This document shows positions 9,246 through 18,278 of a stretch of 64,000 bases of DNA, one piece after another (positions within the stretch are counted from its first letter, which is position 1; the number at the start of each line of letters is the position of its first letter). Both the position numbers and the translations under genes were made by a program. The DNA is taken from positions 91,224-155,223 of the forward strand of contig NZ_JAKGAP010000011.1 in assembly GCF_021532375.1 (NCBI RefSeq), read 5' to 3'. The DNA is from Paenibacillus alkaliterrae. GTDB taxonomy: Bacteria; Bacillota; Bacilli; Paenibacillales; Paenibacillaceae. A model generated the notes under the pieces. That model was not told the DNA's origin, made no database searches, and saw only the letters and a program-made list of their open reading frames with translations.

Positions 9246-10070
9246 ATGTCAGTTGGTGTATTAGCCCACTTATTCGGCAGCCTGCCTTACAAGGAGCTTG
9301 CCCCGAAAGTAGCCGAAAGCGGCTTCAAGCATGTGCAGCTAGCTTTATGGAAAGCGATTAGCGATATCAATTTCAGTAAGCCGGGCAACTTGAGCCCGGG
9401 CCTTGCGAATGCGGTCGGCGAGCAGTTCGATAAGCATGGCGTTTCGATTTCCGTGCTGGGCTGTTACGTGCATTTGTTCGATCGGAATGAAGAGCAGCGG
9501 CGGGCTAACGTGAACCGCTTCAAGGAGCTGCTGCGGTACGCGAAGTTTTTCGGAGCGCCAATGGTAGCGGCGGAGACCGGACGCAATGAGGGCAACGATT
9601 ACACCGACCGTGATTGGTCGATTATGAGGGTGACACTGGAGGAGCTTGTCGAGGAAGCCGAGAAGTGGGGCGTATTCGTCGGGCTGGAGGCGGCGAACGA
9701 TCATCTGATCGGCACCGCTCCCGAGCTGGCGCGGATACTGAAGGAGGTTCCTTCTTCGAATGTCGGCGTTGTCATCGATCCCGGCAACCTGCTGACGGCG
9801 GACAATTTTGCCCGGCAGAATGAAGTGATCGGGGAAGCGTTCGAGCTTCTCGGCAGCCGCATCATTGCGGCCCATGCGAAGGACCGGATGCTGCTGGACG
9901 ACGGCTCGCTCGGCGTAGTCCCAGCCGGCTTCGGCACGATGAATTATGAGTTGTATATGAAGCTGCTCAATCAATACAAGCCGCATGTGCACATCATCAT
10001 GGAGGAAGCGAAGGAGTACCAGATGGCGCAGGCGAAGGGGTTTATTGAGGAGATTCGCGGGCGGGTGTAG
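9246..10070 (+). CDS. sugar phosphate isomerase/epimerase, TIM-barrel family
   Basis: Cytoplasmic TIM-barrel protein of 274 residues in the xylose-isomerase-like/AP endonuclease 2 superfamily. Metal-binding residues appear in the expected places: E in VGLEAAND, D in VVIDPGN, H and D in AAHAKDRM, and a final E in IIMEEAKE. AACGAAGGAGACG precedes ATG 9246. Enzymes of this family isomerise or epimerise ketoses or inositol derivatives; the substrate cannot be told here, and no sugar gene is adjacent. It is a single-gene unit with its own terminator. Confidence 0.85.
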   Translation: MSVGVLAHLFGSLPYKELAPKVAESGFKHVQLALWKAISDINFSKPGNLSPGLANAVGEQFDKHGVSISVLGCYVHLFDRNEEQRRANVNRFKELLRYAKFFGAPMVAAETGRNEGNDYTDRDWSIMRVTLEELVEEAEKWGVFVGLEAANDHLIGTAPELARILKEVPSSNVGVVIDPGNLLTADNFARQNEVIGEAFELLGSRIIAAHAKDRMLLDDGSLGVVPAGFGTMNYELYMKLLNQYKPHVHIIMEEAKEYQMAQAKGFIEEIRGRV

Positions 10071-10089
10071 GACGGTAGAGGTTGGAAAC

Positions 10090-10129
10090 AGCAGTTCTGA
10101 AGGGAAAGCCTTCTGGGCTGCTTTTTTTT
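10090..10129 (+). terminator. intrinsic terminator after the isomerase gene
   Basis: AGCAG...GAAGG and CCTTC...GCTGCT form a stem, followed by eight T residues at 10122-10129. The homology of the truncated response regulator on the other strand stops right at this T-run. Confidence 0.8.
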
Positions 10130-10130
10130 G

Positions 10131-10652
10131 TGTGCTTTCCGCCTTATATAAGGTTTGAGCAATATTAATTTGGCTATAACCTTGCACTAGCATCTCGAGT
10201 ATTTCCCTCTCAGTGGGCGTTAGCTTCTGCAAAATAACCTCTCTTTTCAGTCTCACATATTCGTCCATTAAAATTTCAAGAGACACTCCGTCTTGCATCA
10301 CGGATCGAATCACAAGAGACAAGTTAAGAATATTGGATTTAGGAATACAGTTCACCACGCCTGCGTTGAATGCCTCCAGTATGGTTTCTCTACATGTAAG
10401 CTCATCCAATAAAATGATTTTAGCAGGTTTAATATGATTCATATCGGCAGCTATCTCGATTCCATGTCGTTTAATTCTACATATATCATTACTCATGACA
10501 ACGAGATCAGCACTCTGGAATTGATCTAATGCTTCTTCTTTATTTTTTGCATAACCAATAATGTGAATATCATCTTCAATTGACAAGTAATCAAAAATAT
10601 AATTTTGCCATGCCGGGTCGTCTTCAACAATTAGCACACGAATCAACGCCAT
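10131..10652 (-). pseudogene. truncated LuxR-type response regulator
   Basis: Remnant of a NarL/LuxR-type regulator. ATG 10652 has GAGGAGA upstream and the receiver domain starts IRVLIVEDDPAWQN. The usual phosphoacceptor Asp is not where expected: the strand reads LVVMSND instead of VVMD. The Lys in CIPKSN is present. The C-terminal helix-turn-helix begins normally (LTPTEREILEMLVQGYSQIN, then AQTLYKAEST) but homology breaks before the recognition helix, at the T-run of the isomerase terminator. The open frame continues as meaningless antisense of the isomerase gene. Without a complete DNA-binding domain it is unlikely to work. It probably belonged to the decayed secretion locus next door. Confidence 0.75.
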
Positions 10653-10799
10653 GAAATCTCTCCTCGAAGGCATCTTTTATTAATACTTTGGATACGGGGA
10701 CGTATTTCCTGCTTCCTTCCAAAAGTATACTTATCAAGAAAAGCTTATGCAACGCAATTATGATTGGTATTTTCCGCAATGGGTTTTGCGGTCCGCCAA

Positions 10800-10930
10800 A
10801 TCACGGGACGCATCCCGAACTGCTCGCAGCAAAGGGCAAGTACTACGAATTATGGAAGGATCAACTGCCGGGGATCGAGAACACACATTCCGAGCAGCCT
10901 CAATATGCAGTTGCAATAGGCGGGGGTTAG
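10800..10930 (+). pseudogene. C-terminal tail of a bacteriocin-type ABC exporter
   Basis: About 40 residues beginning GTHPELLAAKGKYYELWKDQ match the extreme C terminus of peptidase-domain ABC exporters, which typically end ...GTHEELL.. KGKYYELWKDQL. Nothing upstream resembles the membrane or nucleotide-binding domains, so the rest of the gene is gone. The stop at 10928-10930 is 4 bases before the start of the HlyD-like gene, the spacing expected of an intact exporter/adaptor operon. Confidence 0.65.
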
Positions 10931-10934
10931 CAGC

Positions 10935-12349
10935 ATGAGAGCGATTATTCGAAACATGGCGGATATGTCGGACAGCAGGGAAATGATGGAGGCTCGCACG
11001 AGCCCGGCTATAACGGCTTTTATTGCTATATTGCTAATCCTTATCGTTGCCGCGTTGTCATGGTCCTTTATTGGGGAAATTGATGAAGTGGCGAAGGCTC
11101 CGGGTGTCGTTAGACCCAACGAAAAAGTAAGCACCATACAGACCTCCTCCCTAGGTCAAATCGACAAAGTATTCGTTCAAGAAGGCATGCAGGTTGAAAG
11201 CGGTATGAAGCTGATTAGCTTAGAGCAGCAAGAACTTCAGATAGAACTAGACAATCGTATAGCAGAATTGGATAAACTGGAGCTTGAATTTGACATGCTG
11301 CAGCGTTATAAGCAGAGCATTGAAACCAGTGAAAACTTATTTACAGCGGAAAACACAGATGAAGCTTATTATTATGATTTAGTGGAGCATTTTCAATTGG
11401 AATACCGTCAGAAAGAGCTGGAATATCGATCCGCCAGCCAGCAAATGAGCACGGCTAAGTCTGAAGTTATACAGTCTCAAGATTCGATAGAGCTAAGCAT
11501 ACGCTCCAGTCAGCAAAAAGTAGAGCAGGAGAAAAAAACGCTAAACCGAAATATGAAGCTCCTTACTGCGGATTTTGAGCAAGAGAAGAAGCTTAAGCTG
11601 TCGATGCAATCCTATACAGCTACGAGCAGCAGCTTGAGGAGCTAAGTAACAGCTTGTCGTTACTAAACGAAAAGCAGAGCTCGGCTGCATTAGAACTGGA
11701 AGCCTTAATTTTGCAGCAGCATCAGTTGACTGATAAGCAGCAGGACTTGCTAAATCAGGAAGGACTGACAAGCCAATCCGAATTGACGGCTTTGGAGAAA
11801 TATAAGCTGGATCGAGTGGTCCAGATTCAAATGACTGTTAAAGAGAAAGAAAAGAGGCTGGACGCTCTAAAAGAAAATGTAGACCAGCTAAAAATGGCAA
11901 TCGATAAGCGAACACTAACTTCTCCTGTCTCTGGAACAGTGAATGTACTCAAAGAGATGAGTGCGGGCGGGATCGTTCAGGCCGGAGAATCATTGTTAAC
12001 CATTATTCCATCCAATGAAACGAAGTATAAGCTGAGCATAGCGGTACCCAACCATGAAATTGGCAAGATTGCGATAGGCAATAAGGTTGAACTGAATTTT
12101 CAAGCTTTTCCTAAACAAAGCTTTGGTTCTTTATCGGGGGTCATTACTTCCATTGCTACAGACGCGAGCGTGCAGCAGGATGGGTTGAGTTATTATGTGG
12201 TTGAGGCATCCATTCCGAATGAGCCGCTTACAAACCGGAAAGGCGAGCGTGGGGAAATTCGCGTCGGCATGACCGCAGAGGCTTATGTCATTACAGATTC
12301 CAAAAAAATCATTCATTATTTGCTTGAGAAAATTAATTTGAGGGAATAG
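10935..12349 (+). pseudogene. HlyD-family secretion adaptor, frameshifted
   Basis: Membrane-fusion protein of a type-I-like or bacteriocin exporter, broken by a frameshift. The first part (10935-11645) has a short cytoplasmic tail, one membrane helix (about 26-48; ITAFIAILLILIVAALSW) and the first half of the lipoyl/barrel-sandwich domain (VVRPNEKVSTIQTSSLGQID) plus coiled coil. At about 11610-11640 the frame shifts. The second part (11654-12349) continues the coiled coil (YEQQLEELSNSL), the second half of the lipoyl domain (RTLTSPVSGTVNVLKEM) and the beta-barrel. If it is not a sequencing error, the protein is cut before the second half-lipoyl segment. Its neighbours are also damaged. Confidence 0.8.
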
Positions 12350-12363
12350 CGAGGGGTATTGGA

Positions 12364-13496
12364 ATGTGGAAGCGTGGGGCGGTTATCTTTTTATTAGGCG
12401 TTCTTGTTTTCGTTATGATAAGGCCTTCAAGCGCGACCGGCAGTGCGGGGCAAGGAAATGCTGTTCAGATTCTTAATAAAGAGATCATTAGTGAATTGGC
12501 TTTAAAAAATTACTTGGATATTAAAATAGCGCAATTAGGAGTAGATTCCTCACAGGCTGAATTGTTCAAAGCATGATTAATCATTCTTTCAATCAGTTTT
12601 TGAATGCTCAAAGCGCCGAACAATATCATGCTATGCTGAAGGAGAAGGAGATTAATCTGACTTCCTTAAGCAACAATATTCGGTCGTTAACGTCGAAGAA
12701 CAATTTAGCTTATCTGGAGCTGGAGAAAACAAAGCAGCTTGTCCGCTATTATTCCGTTCAACAATATTATCGTGTTGTAAGTATGAAGAATAGCCTGGAA
12801 GCGGTGGAGCTTGAAGCTGCTTATTTAGAACAGGGCATCGAGGATGCCGTCCTTTTAAACAAGCATGGTCTTGTCTCTGAGATTGAGCTGGACAAGGTGA
12901 GAAATGAGTGGGGGGAACAAAATAACGAATTCGAACGATTGCTTCATCAGTATGAAGCGCAAGTAGAACGGTTGAAAAGCGAGCTTGGAATAGCCGCTGA
13001 GCAGAAGGTTCAAATCGATTCTATTGAGGTTGGCTTTCCGGAGAATACCAGCTTGGCGCTATTGTTGAAGTTGGATGAGAATTACGAGCTTCGCAGAGCT
13101 GATGAAGAGATACGCAGCGCAAAAGAGATATATGACGAGTTATTGAATAAAGATCTATTCTTGGCGGGCTACTATTTAAATGCCTGGAACAGGAAAAAAG
13201 AAGAGAAGGAGATTGTAAAAAAACAGTTGGAACAGTTGCTCAAGCAGATGGAGTATGAAGGTCAGGCTCTTTATAAGGAGCTGGAGCAGCTTTCGCAAAA
13301 ACAATCGGAGATCGTGCAAACGGAAAAAGACCATGCGAAGCTGTTGGCTGCCGGACGAATAACGACCAGAGATGTAGAGGACTTGAAGTTGAAGATGGAT
13401 CTATTGAGGCTGAATGTCGAGAATGCAAAGCTTAACTACGTCATGTTTCAAGTAAAACAGCAGTTGGCAGTAAAAGGTGTATTGATAAAAGGGTAA
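12364..13496 (+). pseudogene. TolC-like coiled-coil protein of secretion locus, frameshifted
   Basis: N-terminal signal anchor (VIFLLGVLVFVMIRPSSATG), then NKEIISELALKNYLDIKIAQ, which resembles the start of TolC-type repeats, followed by long coiled coil. A stop occurs at 12574-12576, while the same protein continues in another frame from about 12570 (MINHSFNQFLNAQSAEQYHA) to 13496. TolC-type proteins without an outer membrane do occur beside HlyD/ABC genes in Paenibacillus-like bacteria, where their role is unclear. The gene lies 15 bases after the HlyD-like gene, so they formed one operon. The assignment rests on context and coiled-coil pattern rather than on catalytic motifs. Confidence 0.6.
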
Positions 13497-13668
13497 CCAT
13501 AGGTAAATTAAAATTGCAAAATAACAATTTCAAGCTGGAAAGTATGTCTGCGAAAGGAGTAACAACACATTCACACACTTTTTCTACAATTGTATCCGAT
13601 TTGTTCCATACTCTCCGATTACACTGAACACGTAAACCAAATTCGAGTGAATGAAGGAGAGAGTTAAA

Positions 13669-14196
13669 ATGAAGAAGAAATTTGCGGCGTTGATGGTTTG
13701 TTTGATGATGTTTGCAGGAGTAGGAAGCGCTTATGCCAATGGGGCGGCGCCTGCTCAGCCGGTGAATGAAAGCATGATGGAAAGCGGCGAAACAGCGTTT
13801 CATGTCAACAAGTTCGAGGTGCTGAAAGAGTTCCGGGATGAACTGCACCAAATCAACGCTTTGCGGGCAGAACGGCTCGGACTGAAAAAGCAAATCGTGC
13901 AAAAGCAGGACCAAATCCTTGATTTGACCCTAACGGCCAGAGAAAACGGCGACAAGGAAGCGTTGAAACAAGCTGCCGGGGTTAAGAAACAAATCCATAC
14001 GGTCAATGCGGAGCTGGATGCTTTGTGGAAAAAGGTGGGCAACGAAAAGAAAGCATTCAAGCTAGCCATTAAAGACGGCAGCAAGGAGCAAGCTCAGAAG
14101 CATATCGACAGCGCGATCGCCATCTTTGGCGAAATCAACGGAAAGCTAGGACAAAAAGTCGGATTGTTCGATCAAATCATAGCCATTCTGAGCTGA
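13669..14196 (+). CDS. small secreted coiled-coil protein of unknown function
   Basis: 175 residues, start ATG 13669 with GGAGAGAG upstream. A clear Sec signal peptide (MKKK, hydrophobic core, cleavage expected after SAYA at residue 23) is followed by a short linker and a charged, helical domain with heptad-like repeats (RAERLGLKKQIVQKQDQILD; VKKQIHTVNAELDALWKKVG). There are no cysteines after the signal and no catalytic motif. It ends in a strong terminator and precedes a two-component system in the same direction, so it may be a target or sensor partner of that system, but this is inference. I do not recognise the family. Confidence 0.75.
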   Translation: MKKKFAALMVCLMMFAGVGSAYANGAAPAQPVNESMMESGETAFHVNKFEVLKEFRDELHQINALRAERLGLKKQIVQKQDQILDLTLTARENGDKEALKQAAGVKKQIHTVNAELDALWKKVGNEKKAFKLAIKDGSKEQAQKHIDSAIAIFGEINGKLGQKVGLFDQIIAILS

Positions 14197-14230
14197 TTCC
14201 ATCCATAAGCTCGGATCTGCGTATCTGCGG

Positions 14231-14257
14231 AAAAGGACAGGGAAACCTGTCCTTTTT
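14231..14257 (+). terminator. intrinsic terminator after secreted protein gene
   Basis: AAAAGGACAGG and CCTGTCCTTTTT form a near-perfect stem with a GAAA loop and a T-run. Confidence 0.9.
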
Positions 14258-14314
14258 CTCACGTTAAGGAAAGATAGGATGCTATAATAGACATGAAAGA
14301 AGGAGGGTGCCCGG

Positions 14315-14989
14315 ATGAAACACATATTTGTCGTGGATGACGAGAAGAGCATCAGAGACATTCTGAAAAAGTATATCGAAAATGAAGGCTATAAAGTGAC
14401 CCTGTTCGACAACGGCAATACCGTGCTGCCGGAAATCGGACGAATGAAACCTGATTTGCTGGTCATCGACATTATGATGCCCGGGATCAATGGTATGGAT
14501 TTATGCAAACAAATACGCAAAACGAGCGAAGTTCCGATCATTTTCGTCACCGCCAAAGGCGAGGAGCTTGATCGGGTGCTTGGTCTGGAGCTGGGGGCCG
14601 ATGATTACCTGACCAAACCGTTCAGCCCGCGGGAGCTGATGGCGCGTATCAAAAACATTTTCAAACGGCTGGAAAAAACATATCCGAATTCCTCGGGAGT
14701 CGGACTTAAAGATATAGAGCTGCAGAAGGACCGCAGAATGGTGCAGAAAGACGGGAAGGAAATCAGACTGACGACGAAAGAGTATGAGCTCTTCGAATTT
14801 TTGGCCGAGCATCGGAGCTTGCCTTTTACGAGAGAGCAGCTGGTGCAAAAAATATGGGGATACGACTATTTGGGCGATGACCGGCTGATCGACGATCTGG
14901 TCAAACGAATCCGGAAAAAGCTCGCCGAGCACGGATCGGCCGTTCAAATCACGACAGTTTGGGGGTACGGCTACCGCCTTGACGGATAA
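14315..14989 (+). CDS. OmpR/PhoB-type response regulator
   Basis: 224-residue response regulator with an N-terminal receiver domain (VDDEKSIR; phosphoacceptor D52 in LLVIDIMMPG; Lys in LTKPFSP) and a C-terminal winged-helix DNA-binding domain (LTTKEYELFEFLAEHR, then the closing VWGYGYRLDG). The start is ATG 14315 after GAAGGAGGG. Its 3' end overlaps the kinase gene by 11 bases, so they are coupled. It probably controls envelope or stress genes, and the secreted protein gene upstream is one plausible target. Confidence 0.93.
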   Translation: MKHIFVVDDEKSIRDILKKYIENEGYKVTLFDNGNTVLPEIGRMKPDLLVIDIMMPGINGMDLCKQIRKTSEVPIIFVTAKGEELDRVLGLELGADDYLTKPFSPRELMARIKNIFKRLEKTYPNSSGVGLKDIELQKDRRMVQKDGKEIRLTTKEYELFEFLAEHRSLPFTREQLVQKIWGYDYLGDDRLIDDLVKRIRKKLAEHGSAVQITTVWGYGYRLDG

Positions 14990-16331
14990 CTTGAAAATCG
15001 GTACGAAGCTGCAGCTGAGCAATTTTGCTTTGATTATAACAGTGCTGGTCGTTACTGCGCTGTCGTTTCAGTTTTTATCCTCGCGTTATTTGGTAAACGA
15101 AGCCAGGCGGCAGATGAAAGACGATGCGGAGTCGATCATCCAGACGTTGAATAAGGTGCAGCGTCTTTCAGATCAGAGCGTCGCCGAGCGGATGGCCGGC
15201 CGCAAGGAGCTGCGGTTGACAGGACAGGTGCTGTATTCGAAGATCGTCGTGTTCGACAGTGCCAACCGGATCGTATACACCAATGTCAGCACGGACGACA
15301 TCAAGATGTTGAAGCAGCTGGACCAGCAGGACAATTCGGACTATCTTGCAGTCAGGCGGCCGATTGTTGCGGTGGACGGGGTGAAGAAAGGCCGTATTCT
15401 GCTTGCGGCAAAAATCAAGGATGTCAGCAGTTTGAACCGCCTGCTGCAGGGGGCGCAGTTTGTCAGCATCGTCATCGGAGGGGCATTCGCGCTCGGGATG
15501 GGATTTTTGCTTGGCCGGAGCATCTCGAAGCCGATCCGCTCATTGGCGGCCGGCATGCGAAGATTTTCTCCGAAGAAGGAGCTGCCCGAAATTGCCGTTC
15601 ATTCACGGGACGAGATTGGAGAGTTGGCGGATTCCTTTATCGACATGGCGAATAAACTGTGTGCGAACGATCGGATGCAAACCGACTTTTTGCAGAACGC
15701 TTCCCATGAACTGAAAACGCCGCTTATGGCCATTCAGGGCAACGCAGAAGCCATCAAGGACGGAATTGTACAAGGGCGCGAGGCGGAGGAAAGCTTGGAC
15801 GTCATCATTGATGAATGCCAGCGGTTGAAGGCGGTTGTGGACGAACTGATTTATTTGACCAAGCTCGATCATGTGACGGAGACGTTTCGTTTCGACGAGA
15901 TACCGATCGGACAAGTGATTGCAGAAGCGGTAACTGCCGTACAGGGATTGGCTGAACAAAAAAGAATCCGCGTGGCCGTCACGGGGGATGTCGATGCGGC
16001 AGGCATGTTTGACCGGGAAAAGCTGAAGAGGGCATTCATCAACATTGTCGGCAACGGAATCCGGTATGCCGAGTCGAATATCGTTCTGAATGCGGTTCGT
16101 TCCGGAAATCATATGGAAATATCATGTACGGATGACGGGAAAGGGTTTTTGCCCGGCGAAGAAGCGCGTATCTTCGACCGTTTCTATAAAGGAGCGAATG
16201 GCGGAACGGGTATCGGTCTGGCGATCACCAAAGCGATCGTCGAAGCGCATGGCGGTTCTATCGAAGCGTTTCATGGGAAGAAGGCGGGAGCCGTTATCCG
16301 CATGACATTGCCGCTGAGGAGAAGCGTGTAA
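14979..16331 (+). CDS. sensor histidine kinase, partner of the OmpR-type regulator
   Basis: 450-residue membrane kinase beginning with TTG at 14979 inside the regulator gene, with GGGGGT upstream. TM1 is about residues 14-33, an extracytoplasmic sensor about 34-160, TM2 about 160-182, then HAMP. The dimerisation box holds H243 (NASHELKTPLMAIQGNAE). The ATPase domain shows the N box VGNGIRYAES, DDGKGF and GTGIGLAITKAIVEAHGG. All catalytic motifs are present. It responds to an unknown envelope signal. Confidence 0.93.
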   Translation: MTDNLKIGTKLQLSNFALIITVLVVTALSFQFLSSRYLVNEARRQMKDDAESIIQTLNKVQRLSDQSVAERMAGRKELRLTGQVLYSKIVVFDSANRIVYTNVSTDDIKMLKQLDQQDNSDYLAVRRPIVAVDGVKKGRILLAAKIKDVSSLNRLLQGAQFVSIVIGGAFALGMGFLLGRSISKPIRSLAAGMRRFSPKKELPEIAVHSRDEIGELADSFIDMANKLCANDRMQTDFLQNASHELKTPLMAIQGNAEAIKDGIVQGREAEESLDVIIDECQRLKAVVDELIYLTKLDHVTETFRFDEIPIGQVIAEAVTAVQGLAEQKRIRVAVTGDVDAAGMFDREKLKRAFINIVGNGIRYAESNIVLNAVRSGNHMEISCTDDGKGFLPGEEARIFDRFYKGANGGTGIGLAITKAIVEAHGGSIEAFHGKKAGAVIRMTLPLRRSV

Positions 16332-16340
16332 AGAAATAGA

Positions 16341-16370
16341 AAGAGGTGAGCGGGAAATCACTCACCTCTT
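16341..16370. terminator. hairpin between convergent genes
   Basis: AAGAGGTGAG and CTCACCTCTT are exact complements with a 10-base loop. The T-run is poor on the plus strand and T-rich on the minus strand, so it may serve both the kinase gene and the convergent bluB gene. Confidence 0.5.
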
Positions 16371-16437
16371 GATGATTAACGGTTTACCTCTACTTGAAGA
16401 TGGTATTTGTTGAAAACCTCGATTCAGAATAATCATT

Positions 16438-17079
16438 CTATTGGTTTCCCCAAGTCTCATGAAAGATAAGAGCGTTGAGCTCCCTTCTTTTTTCCCAATT
16501 AGCTGATTCTAATATCGGATTTGAGGGGTAATGATCCGTATACCCGACGGATAACAAAGCTACCGGCTCAATGTGCGGAGGAATATCTAAAATTTCACGT
16601 ACGTCATTTTTTTTGTAAAAGCTGACCCAGCCCATTGCTAAACCTTCGGCACAAGCTGCAAGCCACATATTTTGTATGGCACAAGCTGTAGATAAAATAT
16701 CGGTTTCCGGTATAGAATTTCGTCCTAAAACATGAGCGCCTCCTCGAGTGGGGTCACACGTAACGCATATCGTCACTGGTGCTTGTTTTAAACCTTCCAC
16801 TTTTAAACTCAAAAACTGGTCCTGCCGATTCCTTTCGTAATGAATGGCAAGTGCTCTTCTTTCTTTGTCTGCCGCCCAAGCCAGTTGTGCTTTTTTTTCT
16901 TCTTGCGTAACCATAATAAAATTCCATGGCTGCATAAAACCCACTGAAGGACCATGGTGTGCTGCATTTAACAAATTCATTATGGATTCATGGGGAATGG
17001 GGTCAGGTAAAAACGTTCTGATATCTCTTCTTTTATATATGATCTTGTACAATGCTTCTTTTTCTTGTTCGCTGAACAT
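16438..17079 (-). CDS. bluB: BluB-like 5,6-dimethylbenzimidazole synthase (nitroreductase fold)
   Basis: 213-residue flavoenzyme of the nitroreductase superfamily. The pattern fits BluB, which cleaves reduced FMN with oxygen to make 5,6-dimethylbenzimidazole, the lower ligand of vitamin B12. The signs are RRDIRTFLPDPIP, AAHHGPSVGFMQPWNFI, VTCDPTRGGAHVLGRN and AIQNMWLAACAEGLAMGWVS. No other cobalamin gene or riboswitch is nearby, so a general nitroreductase role is the alternative. It is a single gene on the minus strand, start ATG 17079 with a weak GGGG upstream. Confidence 0.75.
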   Translation of the reverse strand: MFSEQEKEALYKIIYKRRDIRTFLPDPIPHESIMNLLNAAHHGPSVGFMQPWNFIMVTQEEKKAQLAWAADKERRALAIHYERNRQDQFLSLKVEGLKQAPVTICVTCDPTRGGAHVLGRNSIPETDILSTACAIQNMWLAACAEGLAMGWVSFYKKNDVREILDIPPHIEPVALLSVGYTDHYPSNPILESANWEKRRELNALIFHETWGNQ

Positions 17080-17131
17080 TTATATCCCCCAATTATGAAA
17101 TGAATTTCATTTCGGCCTTAAGCCTTTAAAA

Positions 17132-17677
17132 TTACAGCACGTTCAAGTGTGGAATCACAAGTCCGCCGTACGCGAATGCGATAACGATTACGATTGCAGG
17201 GTGGATCCTGCGGAACTGCATCGCCCAGAAGGCGGCGGCCGCAATGATGAGCGATTGAAGAATGCCGATCGATTCTACGGAGCTCTCAGCCATTTGCCAC
17301 GTTAGAAGCAGCATCATGATCGCGATGACAGGCTGTACGAGCAAGGTCATCCCTTTGACGACCGGCGATTGACGATGCTTCTGCAGCACTTTAAGCAGCA
17401 GGATAAGCGCTGCTGCGGAAGGCACGATCGTTGCCGCCAAAGTGACAATCGAACCGACCCAGCCGCCGACGTCGTAGCCGACGAACGCAGCGATCTTCGT
17501 TGCGATTGGACCCGGGAGCGCATTGCCTAAAGCTAGTATGTTTGAAAATTCTACAGGTGTCGCCCACTCGTGGTTGGTCACGATTTCCCGGTACATAAGC
17601 GGGATCGAAGCGGGGCCGCCGCCGTATCCGAGCACGTTAGCGATGAAGAATCCGATAATTAAATTAATCCAATCCAC
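17132..17677 (-). CDS. chrA: chromate transporter, half-size ChrA subunit
   Basis: 181-residue membrane protein of the CHR family, the second of two tandem half-size genes. GTG 17677 is chosen because AAAGGAGGG precedes it and the protein then begins MDWINLIIGFFIANVLGYGGGP; a longer frame only adds unrelated sequence from the neighbouring gene. The family hallmark GYGGGPASIPL and ALGNALPGPIATKIA are present, with about five or six membrane helices. Short ChrA proteins act in pairs with opposite topology and export chromate. It overlaps the upstream partner by 14 bases. Confidence 0.88.
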   Translation of the reverse strand: MDWINLIIGFFIANVLGYGGGPASIPLMYREIVTNHEWATPVEFSNILALGNALPGPIATKIAAFVGYDVGGWVGSIVTLAATIVPSAAALILLLKVLQKHRQSPVVKGMTLLVQPVIAIMMLLLTWQMAESSVESIGILQSLIIAAAAFWAMQFRRIHPAIVIVIAFAYGGLVIPHLNVL

Positions 17678-18260
17678 GCGTTGCGCCCTCCTTTTGCTGC
17701 TTTCTCTGCTGAAGGGCGGCAACTGTCCGCAGGTGTAAAGCGCCGTAACCCAGGAATAAAATAATGACGATGGCAGGATGGAGATGAATGCCCTGCAGCA
17801 GTCCAAATGCTAAAGCGAAGCAACCGAAGCCGATGTATTTGCCGAGTCCTTTGACGGCCCGTTCGCCGAATTCATAAGCCATCATGCCCAGCATAACGGC
17901 AATGACGGGTGTTACCGCGCCGATCATCCCTTGTATGAAGGCGGCGCTGCTTAGAAACTGTACAAATGTCAGCAGCAAAATCATCGCTAGACCGGAAGGG
18001 ACGATATGTGCGAGCACCGATACGATTGCTCCAAGCGTTCCCTTCTCCCGATAACCGAGGTAAGCGGCTATTTTTGTCGCGATCGGTCCCGGCAATGCGT
18101 TTGCCAGCGCAAGTATTTCCCCGAATTCCTCGTCTTCCAGCCATTTATAATTCATAACTGCCTCATAACGAATAAGCGGAATAACCGAGGGTCCTCCTCC
18201 ATAGCCGATAATTCCTGTCTTCATCATCGCCCAGGCGAGCTGCATGTAAGAGTTGCTCAT
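17664..18260 (-). CDS. chrA: chromate transporter, half-size ChrA subunit
   Basis: First of the paired short CHR proteins, 198 residues. ATG 18260 is preferred since AGGGAG lies 7 bases before it. It shows the CHR motif GYGGGPSVIPLI and ALANALPGPIATKIAAYLG. It lies 18 bases after the Lrp-type regulator gene on the same strand and overlaps the second subunit gene. The order regulator, chrA, chrA suggests a self-contained unit controlled by the regulator. Chromate export is the known role for characterised pairs; other oxyanions are possible. Confidence 0.88.
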   Translation of the reverse strand: MSNSYMQLAWAMMKTGIIGYGGGPSVIPLIRYEAVMNYKWLEDEEFGEILALANALPGPIATKIAAYLGYREKGTLGAIVSVLAHIVPSGLAMILLLTFVQFLSSAAFIQGMIGAVTPVIAVMLGMMAYEFGERAVKGLGKYIGFGCFALAFGLLQGIHLHPAIVIILFLGYGALHLRTVAALQQRKQQKEGATRGLD

Positions 18261-18278
18261 CCGTTTGCTCCCTATCAT

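Noticed and set aside
9345..10130. The 3' part of a 442-codon minus-strand frame as a fused regulator protein
   Set aside because: It is the antisense of the intact isomerase gene, low-complexity and without any domain; only the part above 10131 has homology.
16341..16370. Strong rho-independent terminator for the kinase gene
   Set aside because: The stem is good but the T-run on the plus strand is poor; listed with low confidence only.
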